A DNA stretch of 64,000 bases, taken from Sesamum alatum. Its lineage: Eukaryota > Streptophyta > Magnoliopsida > Lamiales > Pedaliaceae. The position numbers were made by a program, and so were the translations under genes. The notes beneath the pieces were generated by a model that did no database searches, was not told the DNA's origin, and saw only the letters and a program-made list of their open reading frames with translations. Shown here in pieces: positions 47,180-57,000 of this stretch; within the stretch, counting starts at the first letter, position 1; every line of letters starts with the position of its first letter. The stretch lies in the NCBI GenBank assembly GCA_034509735.1, contig JACGWO010000011.1, positions 24,536,979 to 24,600,978 on the forward strand, read 5' to 3'.

Positions 47180-50100
47180 ATGGGGTCACTTGAAACTGGG
47201 CTGCCATTGAAGAGGGATCACCATCATCTGCTGCGTTCTTCATCTCTCAGGAACAGTAACAATGGAATTTTGGGGCAGAGGAGCAGATCAAGATTTGCAA
47301 GATTGGTGCTTTCCAAGAGGATTGACTATCTGCAGTTGATTTGTGCAGTGGCTGTCTTCTTCTTCTTTGTTTTCCTCTTCCAGATTTTCTTCTTGCCCGG
47401 CTCTGTCATGGAGTATGGAAGTAAATCTGAGAAAGCCCACGATTTGTTTATGAAGAACAGTGAAGCAAATTTGGGGGAGTTGGCATTCTTGAAAGAGTTG
47501 GATTTTGGTGAAGATATAAACTTTCAGCCTTTGAAATTGATGGACAAGTTTCAAAAGGATGCTAATTTGGTGACGAATGGAGTTGTTGGTTCCAAAAAGG
47601 TTGTGAGATTTGGATACAGAAAACCAAAGCTTGCATTGGTAAGCATTGTCAAGATTTCGCTTTTGTTTTTTAATCAGTTTGGTGTTGGTTTGTTGAGTGA
47701 GTTAGTTTGATTCCTGAGTGTAAATTCTGACTTTTTTGTGCTTCAAATAGCTTAGATTTGAAAGCAGTGTTGTTGAAAGAGGGTGTTTTGATATGGGTTT
47801 GTAGGTTTTCGCAGATCTGTGGGTTGATCAACATCAGATACTAATGGCTACTGTGGCTACTGCATTGCTGGAAATTGGATATGAAATTGAGGTGATTAAC
47901 TAATCAGGCATTTGCATTTCATGTTTCTTGCAAGGGAAAAGGAATGAGTAGTTCTGGTGGAGGTTCCGGTGATTGTCTCTTTTGTCGTTGTGATTATGTC
48001 CCTTTTCAGTTTTTTTCTCTATTATTTCCTTGGAATTTTGTCGGGTAACCTGCTATTTCATCTAGTTCATTGTTCGATAACAGGAAAACAGAATGGAGAT
48101 GTCTTATGTTTAAGATGGAGTTTGGATAGTACGTTAGTTGTACGGTGCTTGTATCAATGTAGACTAGCGTTTGATGGATTTACTTCAAAGATCATGCACT
48201 TTTCATGTCAAAACTATTTGCTAGCTTTAACCATGCTCAGTACTTATGGATTCTTGAGGCTTGAGGAAATTTACTCGAAGAAATGTTATATGTATGACTC
48301 TAAAATCTGCTTTAAAAATGAACACGTGGTGGCTCAATCTAATTGTTCTTTTAGCTGAGATGGGAAAGACGGTGAAGGATATTCTATCACACGTTCCGTG
48401 TCACACACTGATGTTACATCCACATGTTTACTGTGTGTGGCCCTGCTTTTAAATTATAATCTAATTTAATTATATTGTTTTAAAGTGAAAAAGGACATGT
48501 GTCAATCACTGACTCGTTTGACACCAATATGTGTGATAGAAGATCCAGACTGGGGGAAGACAAACCATAAGCACCGATGACATTGTGTAGTATTTTTCTG
48601 TCTTCTCTCGACAGTATGAAGGAACTAGAACTCAATATTTATAGAGATATCTGACATTTTCATGTTTCCAAGATCCGTCAGAGCATGAGCTCAAAGTCTC
48701 ATACTTTATCTTTGGTATTTGCAGGTTTTCTCATCCGAAAATGGTCCAGCACTCGATGTCTGGAGGAAGATTGGAGTTCCTGTCAGTGTTATCACAGCAG
48801 ATGAGAACATGAAGTTCAGCGTGGATTGGTTAAAGTACGCACGCCACACTCAATTTGTCACAAGGATGAATTCTATATCAGTTTTGTGTTTCAGTCATTA
48901 GCTGTCATTAAAAATTAGAACTGTCGAAGCTATTAGATGATCTTCATTCTGGCCTACTAATTCGGACGTTCTCTACAATAATTTTTCCCTCCTACTAGGA
49001 TTGAATCTAAACTCTTTTGTTCTTCTGGTGGAAATAATTCGGACGGGTTCTGATTTACGTTCTAATTATGTCCTTGTGTTTTGCAGCTATGATGGCATAC
49101 TTGTGAATTCTCTTAAAGCTGCAGGTTTCTTGTCTTGGTGAGTACCATTTCTGTTAGCTTGTTTTGGTTTTCTTCTTAAATATTTACTCTTAATGGTGGT
49201 TTGCCTTTGGATAATTTGCAAAAAAATAAAAGGTTTTACTTGTTACAGTCTTATGCAGGAACCTTTTAAAAATGTTCCTCTTGTATGGACCATCCATGAA
49301 CAAACACTTGCTGCTCGATTGGGACAATATGTCACAAGTGGCCAGAGTGAGACTGTGGATACCTGGAAAAGAGTCTTCTCCCGAGCAACCGTTATTGTCT
49401 TCCCAAACTATATTCTGCCGGTAACTATTGATTTACTTGGAAATGAAATGTTGTTCTTGGTGGTCCGATGGATTAAAAAATACCCAAAAACGAGAATATC
49501 TCTCCATTATTCTATGAAATTGATAGGATGGTTATCATGATTGATCTTACTCACTTTTTAAATACAATTCAGATGGGCTATTCTGTATGTGATCCTGGAA
49601 ACTACTTTGTCATTCCGGGCTCTCCTGAAGAAGCCTGGAAAGCTGATAAAAAGCAACTGGCCCCAATGCAAGATGAATTCCGTCTGAAATTGGGGTATGG
49701 ACAAGATGATTTTGTTGTTGCACTTGTGGGAAGTCGGCTATCTTATAGAGGTCTTTGGCTGGAGCATGCCTTTATCTTAAAGGCTTTATTTCCGCTTCAT
49801 ACAGAATTTGGTGATTCAAGTTCTCGTCTTAAAATCATCATCTTGGCGGGTGATTCCGCTAGTAACTACAGTAGCACTGTGGAGGTAAGAGCCTTTTATA
49901 CCCGTTTCAAGTAATTATATGATAAAATATGTGCTGAGACTGTGTAAGACATCATGAATTTGTGATAGTTTAATTTTCTTAAGTAAGGTTGCGTGTGATA
50001 TATGCTGATGTTCATCAAATTTATTGCTGCAGACCATTGCGGACAAATTGGGATATCGAACGGGAATGGTGAAGCATGTTGCTGCTGATGAAAATACGGA

Positions 50101-52914
50101 CACTGTAATAAGCTCTGCTGATCTTGTGATATACAGATCCTTCCTTGACGAGCACTCTTTTCCAGACATTTTGCTGAAAGCCATGTGTTTTGAGAAACCT
50201 ATAATAGCTCCAGATCTACCGACAATACGGAAATATGTAGGTATCTGCAGTATCTGTTCTTTAATTAAGCTCTTCATAAGCAGTATCTTTTACCTGCTTT
50301 AGCTGAAATGGAATTGATTGCATTTAACAAGTAGAACATACGAAAATCTTGTTCTGGTCAGTAACTGGATTGGCATCAATCTCTTAGGTTAGTGACAGGG
50401 TGAACGGCTATCTTTTCCCAAAGGAGGATCCGAGGGTTCTGACTCAGATCATGTCCCAAATGGTCTCAAACGGAAAACTCTCACTTATAGCTCATAATGC
50501 TGCGTCAATTGGGAAACGTACAGCTAAAAAACTTAATGGTTTCAGAAAGCATCGAAGGATATGCATCACTATTGGAAAAAATTCTCATGCTCCCGTCCGA
50601 AGTTGCAGTCCCCCAGGCTGCCAAAGACATTCCCCTGAAATTGAAAGCTGAATGGCAATGGCATCTATTTGAAGGTATTGGAGATAGCCGTCCTCCGAAC
50701 AAAACCAAGACGAAATTTTTAGACAAGATTGAGAAGCAATTGAATCATACCAATGGAGAGTACTCCACGGCTCTGACCGCATCCAATGAGACATTCGTGT
50801 ATGCCATTTGGGAAGATCAAAAGTATGCAGATATAGCTAGCATGAAAAAACGAAGAGAGGATGAAGAGGCAAGTGACTTTTTTTTTTGTATCGTTTCATA
50901 TGATTAAGCATGAGATAATATGGGATTTAAGCACATGCTTTATTTGGTAATGATATCTGTTAGTTTGGAACTAATGCAGTTGAAGGATAGAACTGATCAA
51001 CCACGGGGAACATGGGACGATGTATATCGAAATGCCCGAAGACCTGATCGTTCATTGCACGAGAGAGATGAAGGAGAGCTTGAAAGGACAGGCCAACCAC
51101 TATGTATTTATGAACCATACTTCGGAGTTGGAACATGGCCCTTTTTGCACCATACCTCGCTTTATAGAGGGCTTGGGCTGGTAAGCACTATTCTATGCGC
51201 TGAAATTTACATTTTCTGCCATATGGATTTGCAATGCTTGCTGATTCTTTCCTGTTATATTCCGTTGTCGTTACTGTAGTCTACAAAAGGTCGAAGACCT
51301 GGAGCTGATGATGTTGATGCGCCTTCTCGTCTCCCACTATTAAATAATGCTTACTATCGAGACGTCTTAGGAGAATATGGTGCCTTTTTTGCAATTGCCA
51401 ATCGGGTTGATCGTATACATAAAAATGCTTGGATAGGATTTCAATCCTGGAGAGCTACAGCAAGAATGGTATGCGATTGGATCATGGTTCTGTTCTTCCT
51501 GATTATTTCGTTTATATCCGTCTCACTAATGATACTGTTATTAGTTCTTTTTCGCGAATTGATTTTCTGTAACTAATCTATGCATGTTATCAAGAACCCT
51601 TAGAAAAAGAAATCAATTATGTTTTCTTAGACATGTTGGTAAGGAGTGATGTAACGATAATTTGCAAACTGCAACAGGATAAAATACTAGTGTTGCATAT
51701 GATTTTTCCTTGAGATTTATCGTCTCATATCTAACACGAGTAATTTTAACAGAGATCTTTGTCTAAGACTGCTGAAAAATCATTGCTGGAGGCTATTGAA
51801 GCACGAAGACACGGGGACACCTTGTACTTCTGGGCGCGTTTGGACACGGACCCAAGAAATCCATCGAAGCAGGATTTCTGGTCATTCTGTGATGCAATAA
51901 ATGCTGGGAATTGTCAGTAAGTCCTACCACGTCAATATAGCATTTCATCCCAAACCGGGGTAGTCGAAAATAAAAATTTTGTCAAATTTTCATGTCGATC
52001 GATATTTGACCTGATTTAACGTGGCTTTTAGGTTTGCGTTCTCGGAGGCTCTGAAACAGATGTATGGCATAAAGCATAACTTGAGTTCTCTTCCTCCGAT
52101 GCCTTCAGATGAAGGCACTTGGTCGGTAATGCATTCCTGGGTTTTACCGACTAAGTCCTTCATGGAGTTTGTTATGTTTTCGAGGTTTGAACTTCTACAT
52201 CTTATTCCGATGAGACGACCCTTTATGCCCACCAAGGCTCTTTTGTGAATATACTTATCAACGAGCAATCTTATCTATATGTAGAATGTTTGTGGACGCA
52301 CTTGACGCACAATTCTATGACGATCACCAGAAGACCGGGCGCTGTTACCTCAGTTTGTCAAAGGTACTTTTCCTTTGAAATATGCAACAGTCAGGATATT
52401 CTTGCTTCTTTTTCTTTGTATTCTTTTCAATACTTGTCTCTTTAAAAGCATGATTGTGCATGATTGACAGGACAAGCATTGCTACTCTCGTTTGCTCGAG
52501 TTACTGGTAAACGTTTGGGCATACCATAGCGCAAGAAGAATAGTATATGTCGACCCAGAGACAGGTTTCATGCAAGAACAACACCGGCTCAAAGGCCGTA
52601 GAGGTCAAATGTGGATCAAGTGGTTCCAGTACAGCACTGTCAAGAGCATGGACGAGGACTTGGCTGAGGAAGCCGATTCCGACCACCCCAGACGACGCTG
52701 GCTTTGGCCGTCAACCGGTGAGATTTTCTGGCAAGGTACATATGAAAAAGAGAGGAATCTGAGAAACAAAGAAAAAGAAAAGAAGAGACAACAGAGTAAA
52801 GATAAAATCCAACGGATGAGGAAACGGACACATCAACGTGCCCTAGGCAAGTACGTGAAGCCTCTGGCAGACGACGCCAACTCAACAGCTCTCCCCGCCA
52901 AGCTCTTACGGTAG
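47180..52914 (+). CDS. GT4-type glycosyltransferase (At4g01210-like), with a +1 frameshift
   Basis: Fourteen exons: 47180-47638, 47805-47891, 48725-48834, 49087-49137, 49249-49420, 49573-49884, 50033-50236, 50388-50868, 50980-51180, 51280-51468, 51753-51916, 52032-52184, 52285-52363, 52471-52914. Without one extra base they give 1034 residues, near Arabidopsis At4g01210 (~1031). N-terminal signal anchor (IDYLQLICAVAVFFFFVFLF) suggests a Golgi type II enzyme. A GT-B core follows: N-terminal domain (FADLWVDQHQILMATVATA), then a donor domain with SSADLVIYRSFLDEHSFPDI and LLKAMCFEKPIIAPDLP, the E-rich GT4 loop. A long conserved C-terminal domain follows. The substrate is unknown to me. Oddities: exon 8 carries an extra A in the A6 run at 50526-50531, and intron 8 (50869-50979) is GC-AG. 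If the extra base is real, the protein stops near 50651, losing the C-terminal half. Confidence 0.9.
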
Positions 52915-52919
52915 TTCCT

Positions 52920-53428
52920 ATTTTTTTCGTACCATTTTTTCATTTTTATTCGAGACGGGATGCGTAGGATTATAGAATGTATTTCATCAGATGTATTTAG
53001 TTTGCATCCTTTTGATGTTTTCAGGGTTCTTTAAAGTTCATAACCAATTCTTTCCTATTTATATTTTTTTTTCTGACATGTACATGTAGCTGGTAGACAA
53101 CTCTGAGATCTGGGAATGAATTTGTTGCAAGAATTATGAGGAGAAAAGCTCTGAGTTGTTGCTTAGTTGTCTTGGCAGTGATTTCTAATTTTCTAACAAC
53201 TAATTAAGACACATGCATCATCAGATCCTGTCATTCTAGTTGTATAGTTTAGGACATTATCATGTTTGTATCAGAGTATTATTGTCATGTTGGCAACTGG
53301 GATGCCAGCGAAAACAACAGACATAAACATAAAGAAATGTTGGTAATATGGGACTTGGAGCAGGCAGTGGACTGTGGAACTCTAATCCCAGACTACAATA
53401 GCAAATACAAGGGGAATAATACTAGAAT
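52920..53428. other. GT4 gene 3'UTR and flank
   Basis: Presumed 3'UTR. No other gene. Confidence 0.4.
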
Positions 53429-54079
53429 GGGTAAACTTCAACGGGTTCTGATGAGATTTGTCATAATTATAAATTTTTTTTTTTATTGTTTGGAAAATTA
53501 CAAATATTCTTTTGGAATTAACGGTCATTTGACAAATATCTCCTACAACGGGTTGTCGTGAGAGAGTATTTGTTAGATTGTTTTTAATTTTACGGTAAAT
53601 TACAGCCACTTCCCCTGAGGTTTGGCATAATTACAAATATTCCTTCGTTGTTTAAAAAATTACAAATACCCCCTTGAGGTTTGTATTTTTTAAATAAAGG
53701 CCTAAAATTGATCATTTGCCCTTGAATTTTTTATTAGAATTGTAGAAAAATCAGTCGAAGCAAATTGTATTATTGCTCCTCTGTGTAAAAAACATAAGAA
53801 ATCTCTCCCTGTGCATTTTAGTGCAAAAAATTGTAAGAATTAAATAAAAAATAATTCATTGCATAAGGGTATTTTGGTCAGTTCACCCACAAAAATGGAT
53901 GGAAGTGGGTTATTTTTTAGATGGTTACAAACCTCGGGGAGTATTTATAATTTTTCAAATAATAAGGAGGTATTTGTAACTATGCCAAATCTCATGGGAG
54001 GTAGCTGTAATTTACCCTTAATTTTAAACTGGTATTTATAGTTATGGCGAAATTCAGGGGAGTCCGTTGTAATTTACTC
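53429..54079. mobile_element. Hairpin element (family H) split by a family B insertion
   Basis: The outer left part starts GGGTAAACTTCAACGGGTTC and the outer right part ends GTCCGTTGTAATTTACTC, an imperfect inverted pair. The element is broken at 53592/54018 by the family B element with its own perfect duplication. The outer flanks do not show a clear 9-bp repeat. Related debris lies at 15072-15240. Confidence 0.55.
53593..54017. mobile_element. Hairpin MITE family B, copy 4, perfect 9-bp TSD
   Basis: 425 bp, from CGGTAAATTACAGCCACTTC to GGTAGCTGTAATTTACCC. The flanking 9-mer TTAATTTTA is identical at 53584-53592 and 54018-54026. The interior has all family landmarks (CCCCTTGAGGTTTGTA, TATTATTGCTCCTCTGTG, GTATTTTGGTCAGTTCACCC). 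It is inserted into element 53429-54079 and so is younger than it. Confidence 0.85.
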
Positions 54080-54115
54080 TAAAAGGAATTAAAGTCACTT
54101 TCATAAATTAAAATA

Positions 54116-54333
54116 AAAGATAATTATATCTACATTCCTTGACCTATGGTCTGTCTATTTATAAAAATCATCCATGCCTTTTGAAAATTACATGTATAAC
54201 CCTGGAAACGTCAACATTGTTCAAACTACATCTATTTTTTTTTTTGCTGCCAAATATAATTTATGTAATTACAAAAAAAAAAAGATAAATTTCTGTAAAC
54301 ATGTCATAGATCAAGGTGTAAATGTAATTATCC
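54116..54333. mobile_element. Small hairpin MITE (family F), copy 2, 9-bp TSD
   Basis: About 218 bp, beginning AAAGATAATTATATC and ending AAATGTAATTATCC. It is flanked by ATTAAAATA at 54107-54115 and 54334-54342, with one or two slipped A bases at the left edge. It is colinear with 24248-24463 (ACGTCAACATTG and the AAGGTGTAAATGTAATTATCC end region). Confidence 0.65.
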
Positions 54334-54496
54334 ATTAAAATAATCATATATACTTTTTCCAATTTGCAAATAAATAATTCACATTGTATATATACTATTC
54401 TATATTTAACTTATATGATCTGATGTATGTGCACATAATGATGTCTACATATTTGCATGCTATATTCAAGTATTTTTTGTAAGATATTGAATGTGC

Positions 54497-54799
54497 CACT
54501 AGAAAAAAAAAATAATATTAACTACATTTTAATGATCATAGTTAAAAATCATGGTAAATAATTATTATTAACTATGGTTAAATAAAACTCGATGTCAAAA
54601 CTAGCTTTTCCACCATGAAAACTTATTTGCCACGGCTTTTAACCGTGGTAAAAACATTCGCCATGACAAATGTTTTCGCCACCATGCAAAAACCACGACC
54701 GACAATCGTTGCGTGGTCGTGGTCAATGACTATTCGCTACTATTGTTTAGTATTAACCATTACAATCAACCATAATTAAATGCCATATTTTTTGTAGTG
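54497..54799. mobile_element. Miniature CACTA element
   Basis: 303 bp. Begins CACTAGAAAAAAAA and ends TTTTTTGTAGTG, the inverse of CACTACAAAAAA, the diagnostic CACTA (CMC/En-Spm) terminus. It is flanked by TGC on both sides (54494-54496, 54800-54802), the expected 3-bp duplication. The subterminal region repeats CCATG/CACGG/CCGTGG-type motifs, as transposase-binding regions do. No coding capacity. Confidence 0.8.
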
Positions 54800-54802
54800 T
54801 GC

Positions 54803-56027
54803 ATATAACAATATTTACAAATGTAAAATATAAAATTTAATAATTTATATCCTATTAAATAGAATTCAAGTGAACAACTTGTGAGGAAACTGATATAAAT
54901 ATTTTTAAAACATATTAGTTATCATTTATTAACTTTGGTGCAGTAATTATAGGACCACATATTAATTAGGATTAAGCTCATTTTTATAAGGTGGTATTAA
55001 TAATACATATAGGGCCATTTATTTTGTGGGTTAAGGGTGGATGGCTGCCTAATTTCATCCGTAACCCATATTTATTTTAATTGATTGAGGCCCGCTCCCA
55101 ATCAAGAGGGCTTACACCCATAGCCCATGTTTATTTTCAGTGTATTAGTGATTGTAGCACGCGATCCCCACGAATATATAAAAAAATTGGTATGAGATTA
55201 AGAGAAAAAAATTATTAAAAAATTGTGGTATGAAAAATGAGAAAGAGAGAGTTCGTGAAAAAAAAAACAATAGAGTGGGGTAGTGGGTTGAAAAAAATTA
55301 TAATTTTGAAATTATTAAATAATATTGAAATTACTATTTTGATCAAAATTTTTTAAGGGAGAATTGAATTAAAGGATAAATTTGAATATTCAAAAGTTGA
55401 TATGACAAAAAGTTTTTTTTTAATAGTATAGATGTTTTACCATGTTGTCTCTAAAATGAGAGAGGAAATTATGGTCAAATTTAAAAATTCAGATTTTGTT
55501 TCATGATTTTAAAGTTTGAAAATTTTGAATTTTTATTAAATTTTATAATTCAAATTTTAGAATTTAGATTTCAGACTTTGAATATTCATTTTGGAGCTTC
55601 TATGATATTATTTATTGTTACGGCTTAATTTATTAAAATTGTATCCAAAAAAGTTAGAGAACCACATTCTTTTTCGACTGAGTTTGTAAGTATTTAATAT
55701 TTTATTTTTAATTTTTATTTTAAAAAATTATTAAATATTCTATGATACTTTATAAACTCTAATATTATCATAAGATGTTAAAAAATTTGATAGGTTAATC
55801 AAAGCACCTTCTAGACGGTAAAATTTATAACCACAAAATTTTAAAAATGATAATTGTTAAAGGCAATCTGGAAAATACAAATTTTTATTCGAAAATTATC
55901 ATACTATGTAAACAACAATCCATTTTACAGATTTTTCAATCCATCAAATTATCCATTACGATAAACATTATATAAAATTATTAAAATATCCTATCCTATA
56001 TTTTTATCCAACCCGCCCTATCATTCA
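54803..56027. other. AT-rich gene-free stretch
   Basis: No gene or bounded element seen. The sequence is strongly AT-rich with many short A/T runs. Confidence 0.5.
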
Positions 56028-56036
56028 TTTATTCCA

Positions 56037-56439
56037 AGGTAAATTACAATAACTTCTCCTAAATTTTGACATAATTATAAATACCCCTCTCGTTATTTGA
56101 AAAATTACAAACACCCCCTAAGGTTTGTAATCGTCTAACAAACCACCAATTTCTATTCATTTTTATGGATGAACTAACCAAAATATCCTTATGCATTGAA
56201 TTATTTTTTATTTAATTCTTAATTTTTTTTCAAATTACAATGCGCAAAGAGAGATTTCTTAAATTTTTTACACAGAGGAGCAATAACGCAATTTGCCTCG
56301 ATTGATTTTTCTACAATTTTAATAAAAAATTCAATGGCAAAATAATCAATTTCCTCAAGAAAATATTTGTAATTTTTCAAACAACGAAAGAATATTTATA
56401 ATTATGTCAAACCTCATAGAAAATGGCTCTAATTTACCC
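56037..56439. mobile_element. Hairpin MITE family B, copy 5, perfect 9-bp TSD
   Basis: 403 bp, from AGGTAAATTACAATAACTTC to ATGGCTCTAATTTACCC. Identical 9-mers TTTATTCCA flank it at 56028-56036 and 56440-56448. The interior is as in the other family B copies (CCAAAATATCCTTATGCATTG, GGAGCAATAACGCAATTTGCC). Confidence 0.85.
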
Positions 56440-56448
56440 TTTATTCCA

Positions 56449-57000
56449 AGTACAAAAATAAATGGCGCCATATACACTGAGAAAACCACCTGTAGAGATA
56501 AAGTGAACCACAAGTTCACAACAGACGCAAGATTGAAGACAAACATCCCACAATTTGGGAATTACAAGTGACTTTAGACAGTGACCTGTCTACTTTTCAT
56601 GGTACAATTCACAGTATAACAACAGGTTTTTAAGAAGGGAGGGATGGATTAATCCTATGCACTTTGATATCAGTAAAAAAGTCTTCTCTGTCTCTTCACA
56701 ATAAAATATTAACAAATAACGAAGGAGCACACACGATAGAAAAGTTTCTGTCTGATCAAATGAACATGTACAAGCCACCAAACAGGGATCAGGCACCGAT
56801 ATTCTGCAAAGAAGATACTCAAAACATCTTCTCTAGCTCACTGTTGTACATTTACTACTTGTTTATTGATACAGACAAAAAGGATTGGACGATAATCTTT
56901 GATCAAAGGAAGAGATCCATAGTCAGAAGGGACGGCAGATGAATATGGACAATTTCCTCTAACCTTATGAAGCATACAAAATGATAGTTTGCCCGTGGGT
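56449..57000. other. ABIL1 3' flank / 3'UTR
   Basis: No independent gene. The part next to 57001 is presumably the 3'UTR of the minus-strand ABIL1 gene. Confidence 0.4.
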
